A DNA stretch of 64,000 bases from Pararobbsia silviterrae (GCF_003628125.1 NZ_RBZU01000015.1:103904-167903), one strand, 5' to 3'; numbered from the stretch's first letter, positions 29,101 to 38,825 are shown. Notes: generated by a model not told the origin, from the sequence alone. Translations and numbers: made by a program.

Positions 29101-29760
29101 CAGCGCGGCGCGTTGCGTGTCGTCGAGCAGGACGACGCCTTCGACGCGCGCCTGCAATGCATCGAGCGCCGACTTCTCTTCTCTTGCGCGCTCGAACACG
29201 CGCGTGGAAATCTGGCCGTAGATATCCGTACCGGTCAGCTCTTCGAGCAACTCGGCGCGTTCATTGGCCTTCGCATCGAGAAACGCGGCAAAGCCGCCTT
29301 GCGCGAGCATCATCGATTTCGTGAACCGGCCGAAATCGAGCCCCGTGATCGACTCGATCGAACGCAGCTTTTCCTGGATCTTGTCGGTGACGATCGTGCC
29401 GTCGAGATACGCAAGCTCGACCTTCGGCGCCTGCAGATTGCCGTCGGCCTTGTCGCGCGCGCGACGCTGGCTCCAGAACGCGCGATAACCACGGCCCTTG
29501 ACCTCGAATTCGACCTCGGCCAGACACTCGAACGCGTGCCGCGTCATCAGCTCGTTGCCGCCCGCCGACACCGTTTCCATGCGCGGCGTGCGGTGATAGA
29601 GCGCGAGGCAGATCGCATCGAGCAGCGTCGTCTTGCCCGCGCCCGTGGGTCCAGTGATCGCAAACAGGCCATTACCCCGGAACGGTTCGCGCGTGAAGTC
29701 GATCTTCCACTCGCCTCTGAGCGAGTTCAGGTTCCGCAAACGCAATGTGAGGATTTTCAT
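26140..29760 (-). CDS. sbcC: exonuclease subunit SbcC
   Basis: A 1206-residue SMC/Rad50-like ATPase. Walker A GPTGAGKT is at 37-44, then long coiled coils flank a zinc-hook CxxC (EPCELCGS) at about residue 550, followed by the signature [20 protein letters not shown] and Walker [11 protein letters not shown] near 1110-1150. With SbcD it opens hairpin and palindromic DNA at the nucleoid. A central region rich in Asp/Arg (about 830-880) seems to be an insertion relative to shorter SbcC. Its ATG overlaps the sbcD stop (ATGA). Confidence 0.95.
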   Translation of the reverse strand: MKILTLRLRNLNSLRGEWKIDFTREPFRGNGLFAITGPTGAGKTTLLDAICLALYHRTPRMETVSAGGNELMTRHAFECLAEVEFEVKGRGYRAFWSQRRARDKADGNLQAPKVELAYLDGTIVTDKIQEKLRSIESITGLDFGRFTKSMMLAQGGFAAFLDAKANERAELLEELTGTDIYGQISTRVFERAREEKSALDALQARVEGVVLLDDTQRAALMNEAGELGKAEAQQTARLQTVQALIQWRDDLAKADLEHRQAADAEQRARTALAEARPDLDRLAASEPAEQLRAVHAAWQSASRAHTSAVDALAQARRERREAIDTVAATLWRAAELRGQIATQAERDVSDARRDIASIDASLAAHPARAKLGEALADWRAQLDLRRQRIAEAEAGDARARAQGAQIVTLDEKLKQTQSALADASKARDAAHHAEAEQQSALNAVLAGRDEASLREQWQALQTRRGVLQQVLQIETKQEEIRRTLAEVDTLLARRERELADKTHAHQQADVQWRGIAEQIRDKEKLIEQERRIHELSAYRAWLRPGEPCELCGSTEHPAITEYDALDLSKTQRELDERRGKLAEIEARVRALVQAIAALKGEIEATGQRRASLAKEDADHTTSAAALRETSGIELADRASLIAAIDVNARAVDDIAATLKQIETLRNAVEVAARTRVAAEKADGDARHAVQLIEQARSGAVDQHTLTMSNLAAIRTELDARTHALNASVGVAGYAERDDWSDSRAWLAEREAEWSAWQQRVERRQSIVRQADVLAQRLDDARQSAQKWRARWDAFVSERDTERVRRESASARREIAVDEHGQGSLWLDDARDTPAVNEDAVSVRETTLDSHALGDEARADAIPRVFNAIEPVDDPRAAFGEAEVALDRAQGRASECAGTVQSLAARVEALAREHESARRQWDGALTASPFADEAAFAQALIEPDARDRLQQLRKRVDEAVSNTQAVRQAAIRRLDALRAEAKTEAALDALSGERDTLTAAIRHLTERQGEIKAQLQADDQQREARKTLFEQLAARRVSVDGWQRLNSLIGSSDGAKYRKFAQGLTLDHLIHLANRQLVRLHGRYALNRKLGGELELEVVDTWQGDIARDTRTLSGGESFLVSLALALALSDLVSHKTSIDSLFLDEGFGTLDGETLDIALDALDALNASGKMIGVISHVEALKERIPVQIKVRKRAGVGFSDIEVSG

Positions 29761-30977
29761 GCGCGCGGCGCCCCCGCCTCAGCGACGATTTCGCGGTAAA
29801 GCGCGGTCAATTGCGCGCGCACGGCATCGTCGAGCGTCTCGGTGTCGAGCCGCCGCGCAAACACGTCGTCGGGCGAAAGTTCGTCGAGCGTTTCTTTCGC
29901 ATCGCCGCGCAGCGCCGCGACACTCGCGCCACGATCGCGCCGGATGCGCAGCACTTCGATCGGCAAGCCGTCGGTCAGCGCATCGATTCGCGCCTGCAGA
30001 TCGCTCAGGTAATCGTCTTCGGCGACCACGACTTCGAGCCAGGCCGAACGACCCTCGCCCGCTTGTGCAGCCACCGACGGAAGCTGTTCCGCGAGCTGTT
30101 TCAAGGAGCCGCGAATCGACGCGAGCGGCTGGAAACACGGCACCGCGAGTGGCGTCACCGCGCGCAACGCGCCGTCCGCGAGTTCGACGATCAGCATTTC
30201 CTTTTGCTGGCGGGCCTCGTCGAAGCCGAGCGGAATCGGCGAACCGCTATAGCGGATATGGTCAAGGCCGCCGACGCGCTGAGGACGATGAATATGGCCG
30301 AGCGCGATGTAGTCGGCCGGCGGAAACGCGGTCGTGGGAAACGCTTCGAGCGAGCCGACGTAGATCTCGCGCACCGATTCGCTCGCGCTCGCGCCGACCG
30401 TGGTCAGATGCCCGGTCGCGACGATCGGCACGTGCACGCCGAGCGATTCGCGCTTGCGCACCGCCGACGCGAAAACGGCCTCGTAGTGGGCACGAATCGC
30501 TTCCTGCAGCGAGACCTGCTTGTCTTGCGCGGATTGCCCCGCGACGCTGAGCAAGACGTCGCGCGGCCGAATAAACGGAATCGCGCAGAGGATCGCGCCG
30601 GGATTGCCGTCACGATCGGCGAGCAGATGGACTTCGCGCGCGGGATCGTCCTCGACGGCCGGCACCACGACGGTATTCAGACGCTCGAGCAGCGCCCGCG
30701 ATTCATGCATCGTCGCGACAGAGTCGTGATTTCCGGCGAGGATCGTGAGGCTCACGTGCGCATCGCGCAGCGCAACGATGAGCCGGTTATAGAGCTCGCG
30801 CGCATAGCTCGGCGGCGCGCCCGTATCGAAGATATCGCCCGCGATCAGCACCGCGTCGATATCGTGCGCGCCGACTTGCTCGACCAGCCATGCGATCAGC
30901 GACTCGTGCTCGGGCTGGCGGGACTTGCCCATGAAGTACTGACCGAAATGCCAGTCGGAGGTGTGCAGGATGCGCAT
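29757..30977 (-). CDS. sbcD: exonuclease subunit SbcD
   Basis: A 406-residue Mre11-type metallophosphoesterase. Metal-binding motifs are visible in order: HTSDWHFGQ near the N-terminus, [14 protein letters not shown], and ALGHIHRPQ. It supplies the Mn-dependent nuclease of the SbcCD complex. The gene precedes sbcC with a four-base overlap, so the pair is co-transcribed and translationally coupled. Confidence 0.95.
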   Translation of the reverse strand: MRILHTSDWHFGQYFMGKSRQPEHESLIAWLVEQVGAHDIDAVLIAGDIFDTGAPPSYARELYNRLIVALRDAHVSLTILAGNHDSVATMHESRALLERLNTVVVPAVEDDPAREVHLLADRDGNPGAILCAIPFIRPRDVLLSVAGQSAQDKQVSLQEAIRAHYEAVFASAVRKRESLGVHVPIVATGHLTTVGASASESVREIYVGSLEAFPTTAFPPADYIALGHIHRPQRVGGLDHIRYSGSPIPLGFDEARQQKEMLIVELADGALRAVTPLAVPCFQPLASIRGSLKQLAEQLPSVAAQAGEGRSAWLEVVVAEDDYLSDLQARIDALTDGLPIEVLRIRRDRGASVAALRGDAKETLDELSPDDVFARRLDTETLDDAVRAQLTALYREIVAEAGAPRA

Positions 30978-31196
30978 CGATCGAGACTCAAGCGAAAACG
31001 AAGCAGAAATAAAGCGGAAAACATGAAGCGGCGAATGCGGCGCGCAAGCGATGCACCGATGTCCGGCGCGTCAGTGTCTCATTTCCGGTGCGCTCGATGA
31101 AGCCTTCACGATTTTCGCGCGCGCGGCCCCGCCTGCCGACAGCTCGAAGCCGGCATCGAATACGGCGACACGACATGAAAAACAGCGCGCGGACGG

Positions 31197-31418
31197 CTAA
31201 AGCTCGATCTCGCCGAGAATCCGGTGCGCGAGCGCCTTCGCTTCCTCGAACGCCTCGTTCTCCGACGCCGAGGTGCCCTCGACCTCGTAGACGGTATCGT
31301 CGGGATCTTCGCCGTCGTCACGGCTCAACTGGACCCACCCTTGATAGAGACCGTGGTCGAGCACCCGTACGTCGGCCTGTGCTTTGAACAGGCCCTTGAT
31401 GTAGGTAACGGTTGACAT
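31197..31418 (-). CDS. small uncharacterised acidic protein
   Basis: A 73-residue protein from the ATG at 31418, preceded by a very strong ribosome binding site (AGGAGG). It starts MSTVTYIKGLFKAQADVRVL and has an Asp/Glu-rich second half (DDGEDPDDTVYEVEGTS). The compact alternating hydrophobic pattern suggests a small folded domain. Similar short proteins are common in Burkholderia, but I know no function. It is monocistronic between sbcD and a diguanylate cyclase. Confidence 0.75.
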   Translation of the reverse strand: MSTVTYIKGLFKAQADVRVLDHGLYQGWVQLSRDDGEDPDDTVYEVEGTSASENEAFEEAKALAHRILGEIEL

Positions 31419-31630
31419 CGCGCCTCCTGAAGGCAACAACAGGCCACCGCAATGGCCGCCTGTTCGACGCTTCGATTCGGGCCGCGACGGCGAGTTCATC
31501 GGCATGGAAAATATCGGAGCCGCGGCATTTCCAAAGCGCAGACACCACGCCAAAACGTCGAAAACGCCCGGCACCGAGCCGCGATCCCGCACACGATCGG
31601 TCATGCGCAACGCGCATGCCGCTCACGCAT

Positions 31631-32749
31631 TTATTCCGGTGCTTGAAAAAACTCGACGCGGTTGCGTCCGGCCGCTTTCGCGGCGAGCAATGCGACGTCG
31701 GCATCGTCGAGCAGGCCGATCAGACCGAATGCCGAGTCGCGCATTTCGGCAACGCCGACGCTGATCGTCAATTGCCCGGCCGGCGAATCGAGGCCCGCGA
31801 CGGCGGCGCGCAGGCGCTGCGCGACCTGCATGGCCGTGTGCGCGCGGCAATTCGGCAGCACGACCGCGAATTCATCGCCGCCGAGCCGCCCGAACACATC
31901 GATCGGACGCAGCCGATCCTGCAACGCGGTCGCGACGAGCACGAGCGCCGCATCGCCGACCAAGTGTCCGAACGCATCGTTGATGCTCTTGAATCGGTCG
32001 ACGTCGATAAACAAGGCCGAGACGGCTTCGCCGCGATGCTGCGCGCGGCGCACGGCAAGATCGGCGAGCTCGTGGAACCGTTGCCGGACAAAAATACCGG
32101 TCAGATCGTCGGTGTGGGCCTGTTCGAGCAGCTTGCGTTCGAGCTGGTAGTGCGCATGCTGCAGGCGCGAAAAATAGACGTGAATGACCGCGGACGTGAT
32201 CGTCGCGGTGAACACGTAGGTCAGCAGCTCGTAGAGGTCGATCTTCGACGCATGCAGCAACGCGAACGTCACGAACGGCGCGGTGACGGTGATGACGGTC
32301 GCCGCCGCGAAATGCCGATACGACATCCAGGCCGTACTCGTGACGACGGGCATCATCGCGAACGCGGGGATCACCCACGCGACGCCGAGCGTATTGGCCG
32401 ACGCAAACACGCCGATGCCGATCTCGTAGACGCACAGAAACATGAACGCATACGCGACCCAGCCCTGCTGGGCGCGCTCGCGTTCGAGCGCGGCCGCGCT
32501 TGCGCCGATCGCCAGCGCGACGACGATCACGCGCCAAAGCAGTGAAATCTCGATCACGTCCGCGGCGAGCCCGATCAGGATCGCCGCGGCGTAGGCCACG
32601 CATCCGGCGCGCGTGATGCCGCGCACGATGGGGAGAAGGTGGCGTGTCTGGTAGTCCGCGAACGACCGGTCAGCCGAGTTGATGCTCGCGGCTGCATGCG
32701 ATGCGGGCGCTTGCGCGCGCGCCCGGTCGTCGTTGACGGTCGTGCTCAT
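31631..32749 (-). CDS. membrane diguanylate cyclase with I-site (GGDEF)
   Basis: About 372 residues from the ATG at 32749. Six hydrophobic segments span about residues 48-195, then a coiled-coil linker and a GGDEF domain (from about 213) with GGDEF at 290-294. An RPID sequence (281-284) lies exactly five residues before it, matching the RxxD allosteric I-site, so this enzyme should be product-inhibited, unlike the other cyclase in the window at 7932. It makes cyclic di-GMP. Single-gene unit. Confidence 0.88.
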   Translation of the reverse strand: MSTTVNDDRARAQAPASHAAASINSADRSFADYQTRHLLPIVRGITRAGCVAYAAAILIGLAADVIEISLLWRVIVVALAIGASAAALERERAQQGWVAYAFMFLCVYEIGIGVFASANTLGVAWVIPAFAMMPVVTSTAWMSYRHFAAATVITVTAPFVTFALLHASKIDLYELLTYVFTATITSAVIHVYFSRLQHAHYQLERKLLEQAHTDDLTGIFVRQRFHELADLAVRRAQHRGEAVSALFIDVDRFKSINDAFGHLVGDAALVLVATALQDRLRPIDVFGRLGGDEFAVVLPNCRAHTAMQVAQRLRAAVAGLDSPAGQLTISVGVAEMRDSAFGLIGLLDDADVALLAAKAAGRNRVEFFQAPE

Positions 32750-32865
32750 CAGAACTAACCCCGTAGTCTGCTTGTACGAGCCGCCATTGTAGGGGGAATT
32801 CGGGCCCCGCTCTGTCTGGGACACCGCATCCCGCTACGACCGGAAAAAACCGGCCGACAACGGAC

Positions 32866-34158
32866 TTAGCTCGGAAAAAATATATACCGCGTGACGAAAA
32901 GCACCGCGACGACCCACGCCGCGGGATGCACTTCCTTCGCGCGTCCCGTGAACAGCTTGAGCACGGCGTAAGAAATAAAGCCAAACGCCAGACCCGTTGC
33001 AATCGAGTACGTGAACGGCATCGCCAGCGCGGTCAGCGCGGCCGGCGTCGCTTCGGTCACGTCGCTCCAGTCGACGTCGAGCAATTCGCGCAACATCAGA
33101 CCTGCCACGTATAGCAAAGCGGGTGCCACGGCATACGCGGGCACGGCCCCCGCGAACGGACTCACGAGCAGCGCAAGGAGAAACAGCACGCCGACCGTCA
33201 ACGCGGTCAGACCCGTACGGCCGCCTGCCTGCACGCCCGACGCGCTTTCGACGTAGGCGGTCGTGCTGCTCGTACCGAGCAGCGAGCCGCAGAAAATCGC
33301 GATCGAATCGGCGAATAGCGCGCGGCCGAGGCCCTTGTAACGATCGCCTTCGAGCAAGCCCGCGCGGCGTGCGACACCCATCAGCGTACCGGTCGCGTCA
33401 AACACCTCGACGAGCACGAACACGAGGATCACATGCGCGAAGCCGCCGTGCAGCGCACCCGCGATATCGAGCTTGAAGAGCGTCGGCGCAATCGACGGCG
33501 GCGCCGCGACGATGCCGTGGAACGGGCTCAGGCCGAGCGCGATCGAAACGACCGTCACGGCCAGAATGCCGATCAGGATTGCGCCGCGCACACGCAGCGC
33601 ATCGAGCACGGCAATCAGCAGAAAGCCGAACACCGCGAGCAATGCGTGCGGCGAATGGAGATTGCCGAGCGTGACCTTCGTGGCCTGACTCGCGACGACG
33701 ACCTCCGCATTGCTCAGTGCGATGATCGCGAGGAACAGACCGATCCCCGCGCCGATCGCGCAGCGCAGCGATTTGGGCACGCCCGCGATAAGCCAGCTCC
33801 GGATGCCCGTGACGGTCAGCACGATGAAAATGCAGCCCGAAATAAATACCGCGCCGAGCGCCTGTTGCCACGTGTAGCCCATCGCGCCGACGACGGTAAA
33901 CGCGAAGAAGGCGTTCAGGCCCATGCCGGGCGCCATGCCGATCGGATAGTTCGCGACAAAGGCCATCACGAACGATCCGATCGCCGCGGCGAGGCAGGTC
34001 GCGACAAAGACGGCCCCGTGATCCATGCCGGTGGTCGACAGAATCGCGGGGTTCACGAAAATGATGTACGACATCGTCAAAAACGTCGTCAGGCCGGCAA
34101 TGATTTCCGTGCGGACATTGCTGCCGTTTTCGTCGAGACGAAACAGCGAGTTGAGCAT
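32866..34158 (-). CDS. NCS2-family purine permease (AzgA/PbuG type)
   Basis: About 430 residues with AGGAG eight bases before the ATG at 34158; a GTG at 34167 is also open but less likely. Twelve or so hydrophobic segments. It begins LFRLDENGSNVRTEIIAGLTTFLTM (positions 4-28) and has PGMGLNAFFAF, GTSSTTAYVESASGV and VFDATGTLMGVA, the marks of adenine/guanine/hypoxanthine:proton symporters. Located in the inner membrane. Monocistronic. Confidence 0.9.
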   Translation of the reverse strand: MLNSLFRLDENGSNVRTEIIAGLTTFLTMSYIIFVNPAILSTTGMDHGAVFVATCLAAAIGSFVMAFVANYPIGMAPGMGLNAFFAFTVVGAMGYTWQQALGAVFISGCIFIVLTVTGIRSWLIAGVPKSLRCAIGAGIGLFLAIIALSNAEVVVASQATKVTLGNLHSPHALLAVFGFLLIAVLDALRVRGAILIGILAVTVVSIALGLSPFHGIVAAPPSIAPTLFKLDIAGALHGGFAHVILVFVLVEVFDATGTLMGVARRAGLLEGDRYKGLGRALFADSIAIFCGSLLGTSSTTAYVESASGVQAGGRTGLTALTVGVLFLLALLVSPFAGAVPAYAVAPALLYVAGLMLRELLDVDWSDVTEATPAALTALAMPFTYSIATGLAFGFISYAVLKLFTGRAKEVHPAAWVVAVLFVTRYIFFPS

Positions 34159-34520
34159 CGAGGTCACTCCTTGCGCAATCAGCGGTGCAAAAGCGGCCCG
34201 AAGGACGCGCCTTGCTTGTTGTTATGAAAAAAATCGGTGGAGCGCGGGCCATGTCGGACGGCCACACGTGGAACGCACCGGCCACGCTGCACTAAAATGT
34301 GCGCTGCGTCATGCCATGCGATCTTCGGGCGAACGTGGCGCGTGCCTGGCACTCGCCTGGCACGTGCGTAACACGCTCAAGGCGCGCCGGGCGCGATACG
34401 GTGTCCGAGGACACGCATACCGGCCGCCACGCGAACCCGCGCGCGACAACCGTCGCGCGTTACCGCTGAAATCCGGCCGCTGGCGCCGGGCGCGACACGC
34501 GCCAAGCATTCCGTACAGCC
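34159..34520. other. intergenic region between purine permease and integrase-like gene
   Basis: About 360 bases containing the divergent promoters. A CGTGCCTGGCAC / GCCTGGCACG repeat near 34345-34370 can fold into an imperfect hairpin. Nothing else stands out; no gene seen. Confidence 0.5.
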
Positions 34521-35507
34521 ATGACATCACACTCCCCCACGCGATCCGCGCCGTCACCGACCGATCTGTTCGATCAGCGCCACGACGACTGGACGCGCGA
34601 CCCCCGCCGCGCCTTTGACGCATGGCTCGTCAAACAGGCGTTCCGGCGTTCGTCGGCCGAAGTCTATCAGGCGCAGTGGAACCATTTCATCGATTGGCTC
34701 GAATTGCGCGGCCGTTCGATGGCGAACATCGATGCCGGGCTCGTCGGCGAGTTCCTTGACAGCCTTGCGACGCGCAAGCAGCAACGCACGCGGTATTTGA
34801 GGCTCATTGAACGTGTTTACGACCATCTTGCTAAACATGTCGCCGAACTCCCGAACCCCGCGCGCGGAGCGGCGCTCAAACCCGCGCCCGATACGCATTG
34901 GCAATTGGCCAGCGAGAACGAACCGACGGGCTTCCTGAATGCCGACGAACGCGCGGCGCTTGCGGCGCGCATGCACGCGCCCTTGCCCCGGAGCCCGGGC
35001 GCGCGCTGGCGCGCCTTGCGCGATCGCGCGCTCGTCGGCGTGTTTCTCGGCGCCGGGCTCAAGACCGGCGAGGCGCAGGCGCTGCCCGAGCACAGCCTCG
35101 CGCGGGCCGACGGCTGGCTCGAAATCGGCAACGCCGATCCGCGCCTGACGCGACGGATCTGTCCGGCGCCGTTCGCACGCGCCGCATTCGAGGCGTGGCT
35201 CGCCGTACGCGCGGAGATGCGCACGCGCGGCGCGCTCGCGTTTCCGTCCGGCATCGACGGCCGGCCGATGCACAAGGCCACCGTGTTGCGCGCGATCGAT
35301 GCCGAAGTCGAAGCCGCAGGCATCACGGCGTCGAGGACGCAGCGCGCAAGCCCGCAGACGATGCGCAATGCATTCGCGGCGAGCCTGTTCGAAAGCGGCA
35401 CGCCGCCCGAGCAGGTCGCGCAGTGGCTCGGCATGGAACAGCTCGAGTCCGCCGTGCGTTTACAGATGCAATGGCAAGCCTGGCGGCGCAACGAGACGGA
35501 CGCATGA
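34521..35507 (+). CDS. tyrosine recombinase-like protein with degenerate active site
   Basis: A 328-residue protein with a SAM-like N-terminal core-binding domain (SAEVYQAQWNHFIDWLELRG) and a C-terminal integrase-like domain (ALRDRALVGVFLGAGLKTGEAQAL, then PQTMRNAFAASLFESGTPPEQVAQWLGM). Catalytic positions are lost: the first Arg is Lys181, the HxxR box is Gln279-Thr-Met-Arg282 with the next His replaced by Asn283, and there is no tyrosine at all after residue 100. It probably binds DNA but cannot recombine. Its stop overlaps the start of the YceI gene. Confidence 0.8.
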   Translation: MTSHSPTRSAPSPTDLFDQRHDDWTRDPRRAFDAWLVKQAFRRSSAEVYQAQWNHFIDWLELRGRSMANIDAGLVGEFLDSLATRKQQRTRYLRLIERVYDHLAKHVAELPNPARGAALKPAPDTHWQLASENEPTGFLNADERAALAARMHAPLPRSPGARWRALRDRALVGVFLGAGLKTGEAQALPEHSLARADGWLEIGNADPRLTRRICPAPFARAAFEAWLAVRAEMRTRGALAFPSGIDGRPMHKATVLRAIDAEVEAAGITASRTQRASPQTMRNAFAASLFESGTPPEQVAQWLGMEQLESAVRLQMQWQAWRRNETDA

Positions 35508-36241
35508 TCGACACGAGGACGCGTATGACGCAACCCCGACACCCAACGCCGCGTGTCACGCAACGCGCACGCGCATACGCGAAGTTCGGCCGCGCGTGCG
35601 TCGTGTCGGCGGCGCTCGCGAGTCTCGCCGCATGCACGGCCGTGCGCGTGGTCACGCACACGGTCGATACCACATTGGCGCAAGCGCCCGCGGGCACTTA
35701 CCAGATGGATGCCGACCACTGGAGCATCGTCTTCGATGTCGAGCATCTCAAGTATTCGCGCTTCGTCATGCGCTTCGACCGCGCGAAAGCGACGCTGCAG
35801 CTCGATCCGAATGCGCCCGGCAACAACTCGGTCAAGGTCGCGATCGACGCGACGAGCCTCGACACGAACGTCAAGGCGCTCGACAAGATCGTCATGGGAG
35901 ACAGCCTGCTCGACGCCGCGCGCGCGCCGTCGATCACGTTCGAGTCGACGCGTTTCATACCGACGGGCCCCGGGACGGGCAAACTGACCGGCAATCTGAC
36001 GATCCGCGGCAAAACCGCGCCTGTCGAACTCGATGTCGTGTTCAATGGCTCGGCGCCGAATCCGTTGACGCGCGCGCCAACGGTCGGCTTCGCGGCGACG
36101 GGCGCGTTCGACCGGTCCGCGTTCGGCCTCACCGCATGGTATCCGGCCGTCGGCAACGATATTCATGTCCGGATCCAGGCCGAATTCGAGCAGCCGGCGC
36201 CGGGCGCCGCGCGTGACGCAAGCGACGCGACTGCGAATTGA
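35504..36241 (+). CDS. YceI-family lipoprotein
   Basis: About 245 residues from the ATG at 35504, which overlaps the preceding stop (ATGA); 35525 is an alternative. The N-terminus has a hydrophobic stretch ending in a lipobox (LASLAAC), so it should be a lipid-anchored periplasmic or outer-membrane protein. The rest is a YceI lipocalin-like domain: YQMDADHWSIVFDVEHLKYS, later LTIRGKTAPVELDVVFNG and FDRSAFGLTAW. YceI proteins bind polyisoprenoids such as ubiquinone-8. Coupling to an integrase-like gene is unusual. Confidence 0.88.
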   Translation: MIDTRTRMTQPRHPTPRVTQRARAYAKFGRACVVSAALASLAACTAVRVVTHTVDTTLAQAPAGTYQMDADHWSIVFDVEHLKYSRFVMRFDRAKATLQLDPNAPGNNSVKVAIDATSLDTNVKALDKIVMGDSLLDAARAPSITFESTRFIPTGPGTGKLTGNLTIRGKTAPVELDVVFNGSAPNPLTRAPTVGFAATGAFDRSAFGLTAWYPAVGNDIHVRIQAEFEQPAPGAARDASDATAN

Positions 36242-36273
36242 CGGGCGGCTTTCAAGCCCATCGCGCGTCCCGC

Positions 36274-36531
36274 TTATTGCACGGACGCTTTCGGCCCCTT
36301 GCAGGCCACGAGCAGGCCGCGGCCGTCGCTGCCGTCACGCCGATCGATCACGTCGTATTGCGAAGCGGGACACAGCGCCTGAGCGCGCTGCTGGCACAGG
36401 CTCCAGTCGGCGCCCGAGCAATCGACCATCGTCGTCGGACGGCCGTCCGACGTGAACAGCGGATAGGATGAACTGCACGCCGCAAGCGTAGCGAGCGCGG
36501 CCATCGATGCGAGCCACAGGCTGACCTTCAT
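36274..36531 (-). CDS. small lipoprotein
   Basis: An 85-residue protein with a lipoprotein signal peptide, MKVSLWLASMAALATLAAC (Cys19 as lipid site). The mature part has further cysteines (VDCSGADWSLC, ALCPASQYDV, LLVAC), possibly two disulfides. No family recognised. It is convergent with the YceI gene and divergent from trpS. Confidence 0.8.
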   Translation of the reverse strand: MKVSLWLASMAALATLAACSSSYPLFTSDGRPTTMVDCSGADWSLCQQRAQALCPASQYDVIDRRDGSDGRGLLVACKGPKASVQ

Positions 36532-36691
36532 GTTATGTGTGCGTCCCGAGGTGTGTTGGCACGCATGGTAGCGTGAGTGCGCGCCGATCAGAATTGCAAT
36601 CCGTTACACCGTGGGGTCGAGGCCCCGGAGCGCTTGCCTCGTCCCGGCACGCGCCTTGCACGCGCGCACGCATTCATGGCATCCTCGCGGG

Positions 36692-36739
36692 ATGGACCAC
36701 ACGCCCGACACCCTTAGCCGTTATTGGTGGCGCTCCTGA
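36692..36739 (+). CDS. candidate Trp-rich leader peptide upstream of trpS
   Basis: A 15-codon frame encoding MDHTPDTLSRYWWRS, with tandem TGG TGG codons at 36725-36730, then Arg, Ser and stop. The ending closely resembles TrpL of Escherichia coli (GWWRTS). It lies 116 bases before the trpS start and is followed by hairpin-forming sequence with a short T-run (36774-36840). That arrangement suggests control of trpS by ribosome stalling at Trp codons. Against it, there is no clear ribosome binding site before the ATG. Confidence 0.5.
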   Translation: MDHTPDTLSRYWWRS

Positions 36740-36773
36740 GCGAGCGGCGCGTCGTCACATCCCCAACACGACT

Positions 36774-36840
36774 CTGTCCGCTGCACATCGGCTGACAGGG
36801 TGCGCATCGAGCGTCCGGTCTGCCGGATGCAGCGGTTTTC
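36774..36840 (+). promoter_or_regulatory. candidate transcription attenuator ahead of trpS
   Basis: Hairpin GCGTCCGG (36811-36818) with CCGGATGC (36823-36830, one G-U pair) competes with CCGCTGCA (36778-36785) pairing to TGCAGCGG (36828-36835); they share 36828-36830. TTTT (36836-36839) follows directly after the second pairing, and CTGTC/GACAG (36774-36778/36794-36798) gives another alternative. The trpS ribosome binding site (AAAGGA, from 36841) begins right after, so control of translation is also possible. Confidence 0.45.
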
Positions 36841-36855
36841 AAAGGAAAATCGCGC

Positions 36856-37887
36856 ATGTCCCAAGCCCCGCAAACGGCACAGCAGCCCGTGATCCTGACG
36901 GGCGATCGTCCGACAGGGCCGCTTCACCTCGGTCACTTCGTCGGTTCGCTGCGCAGCCGGGTCGAACTCCAGCACACGCATCGCCAGCACGTCCTGCTTG
37001 CCGACACGCAAGCCATGACCGACAACGCGCACGATCCCGACAAGGTCCGCCGCAACGTGCTCGAAGTCGCGCTCGACTATCTGGCCGTCGGCATCGACCC
37101 GGCGCTCACGACGATCGCCGTGCAATCGCATCTGCCCGCGCTCGCGGAACTGACGCTGCTCTACCTGAATTTCGTGACCGTCGCGCGCCTCGAACGCAAT
37201 CCGACGATCAAGGAAGAAATCCACGCGCGCGGCTTCGGTCGCGATATTCCCGCGGGGTTTCTCTGCTACCCCGTCGCGCAAGCGGCCGACATTACCGGCT
37301 TCAAGGCGCAAGTCGTGCCGGTCGGCGAGGATCAGGCCCCGCTCATCGAACAGACGAACGAGATCGTCCGCCGCATCAATCGCCAGGTCGACGCCGAATT
37401 GCTGCCCGAAGCGCAGGCGCTGATTCCCGAAATGGGTCGTCTGCCCGGGATCGACGGCAAGGCGAAGATGAGCAAGTCGCTCGGCAATTCGATCCCGCTG
37501 TCGTCGACGGCCGACGAAATCACGCATGCCGTCAAGCAGATGTACACGGATCCGAACCATCTGCGCGCGTCCGATCCGGGCACGGTCGAAGGCAATGTTG
37601 TATTCACGTACCTCGACGTGTTCGATCCGCGCAAGGAAGAAGTCGAAGCGCTCAAGGACCATTACCGGCGCGGCGGCCTCGGCGACATGGTCGTCAAGCG
37701 TCGACTCGAGGAAGTACTGCAAAACCTGCTGGCCCCGATCCGCGAACGCCGCACACAACTCGCGGCCGATCCCGGCTATGTCTTCGGCATCCTGCGCGAG
37801 GGCACGCGCAAGTCGCAGGACATCACGCAAGCGACGCTCGACGAAGTACGCGGCGCGCTCGGCACGTTCTCGTTCGACCGGAGCTGA
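36856..37887 (+). CDS. trpS: tryptophanyl-tRNA synthetase
   Basis: A 343-residue class I synthetase. It has [17 protein letters not shown] (the HIGH-type motif with the TxxxLHLGH pattern) and [10 protein letters not shown] (the KMSKS motif), and the family's [20 protein letters not shown] and QVVPVGEDQ segments. It charges tRNA-Trp. AAAGGA precedes the ATG. A possible leader peptide with Trp-Trp codons lies upstream. Slightly longer at the N-terminus than the classical 334-residue E. coli enzyme. Confidence 0.96.
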   Translation: MSQAPQTAQQPVILTGDRPTGPLHLGHFVGSLRSRVELQHTHRQHVLLADTQAMTDNAHDPDKVRRNVLEVALDYLAVGIDPALTTIAVQSHLPALAELTLLYLNFVTVARLERNPTIKEEIHARGFGRDIPAGFLCYPVAQAADITGFKAQVVPVGEDQAPLIEQTNEIVRRINRQVDAELLPEAQALIPEMGRLPGIDGKAKMSKSLGNSIPLSSTADEITHAVKQMYTDPNHLRASDPGTVEGNVVFTYLDVFDPRKEEVEALKDHYRRGGLGDMVVKRRLEEVLQNLLAPIRERRTQLAADPGYVFGILREGTRKSQDITQATLDEVRGALGTFSFDRS

Positions 37888-37900
37888 ACGCATCGAACCA

Positions 37901-37935
37901 CGCGCTTCGCGAACGGCCGTCGTTCGTGAAGCGCG
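37901..37935 (+). terminator. hairpin after trpS, possible terminator without U-tract
   Basis: CGCGCTTC (37901-37908), G, CGAAC, a 7-base loop, GTTCG, T, GAAGCGCG (37928-37935): 14 paired positions with one G-U. It begins 13 bases after the trpS stop. No T-run follows, so it may stabilise the 3' end rather than terminate. Confidence 0.45.
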
Positions 37936-38117
37936 CGGCATTCGCGCCGGCCATGCGCGCGCGACATCCTCGCGTTCAAGCGCGATCGCCGGCCATGGCC
38001 TTGCAAAATGGAATCGACAGGGAAGATCGGTCTACCCGAATCCGCTGAACCGTCATCGAATTCGGAAATCGACATGCATCGACGCGCGACAAGGCGTCGT
38101 AAGGCCTAACCGGATAA

Positions 38118-38402
38118 TTACGAACGCTTGAAGAAATCAGGCGTCTGTCCTGCGCGCACGGCCCGCAACAACCATTCGGGCATCGGCCCTGAACCATCCC
38201 ACGAATTGCCCGACGCATCCGCGTATTGAACGACGCCCGGCGTCGGCTTCGGCATGGCCGGCATACCGGCCTTCGGCAATGCGGGCTCGGGCTCCGCGAC
38301 CGTTTCTTCTTCGGCGGGCATCAAATGCTCAGCCGTAATTCCGTACTCATCCATTCGTCGCCGGATGTACTTGATAATGCGCTCGCGCACGAGTTCGTCC
38401 AT
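38118..38402 (-). CDS. H-NS-family nucleoid protein, short form
   Basis: A 94-residue protein with AAGGAGC before the ATG. The C-terminal DNA-binding domain is clear: QYADASGNSWDGSGPMPEWL followed by VRAGQTPDFF, where the classical loop TWTGxGR is replaced by the SWDGSGPMPEWL variant found in Burkholderia. The N-terminal part is short (IIKYIRRRMDEYGITAEHL) and the linker is Pro/Glu-rich, so oligomerisation may be weak. It silences or bridges AT-rich DNA. Confidence 0.85.
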   Translation of the reverse strand: MDELVRERIIKYIRRRMDEYGITAEHLMPAEEETVAEPEPALPKAGMPAMPKPTPGVVQYADASGNSWDGSGPMPEWLLRAVRAGQTPDFFKRS

Positions 38403-38825
38403 GATGCTCCTTCATTCACGCCATGCGCCAACGGATGGCGTTTCATTGTATCGAGTCGTTCTGATTCGACAAAGTTCTAAACAGCCTGACACCGACGGTT
38501 CGCGGGTCTCGCGCCGTTCTCGTGCGTCATCTCCGAAACATGCGCAGGCGCGTCACGCCTCGCGATCGAATGGCGTGGCCGTGCGCCGCGCCGATCGCAC
38601 CCACATCGCGTGCGACCTCATTCAGCGCTCATTGTGCCGCGTCATTATTTAAAAATAGCGGAACTCGCGGGCCCGGTAAGGGGTCATCCTTTCATGATGT
38701 TTACAATACTTCGACATCGGATCCGATAGCGCACATCCCGCGTCATTTCATATGCGACAGCCGACGAATATCACGATGCACGCGCCGAAAAAACACCCTC
38801 AACACCGCACTCTTCGATATCGCAC
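38403..38825. other. intergenic region between H-NS-like gene and YqhA-type gene
   Basis: About 420 bases with an AT-rich patch (ATTATTTAAAAATAG near 38643) and a perfect 12-bp palindrome ATCGGATCCGAT at 38716-38727, about 100 bases before the next start. Probable divergent promoters; no gene seen. Confidence 0.55.

Noticed and set aside
26521..29799. Two open frames of 609 and 481 codons on the plus strand opposite sbcC
   Set aside because: They are mirror frames of the strongly biased sbcC coding sequence and have no motif or ribosome binding site.
34521..35507. Integrase as evidence for a prophage or genomic island
   Set aside because: No attachment site, tRNA, phage genes or composition change is visible around it, and its active site is degenerate.
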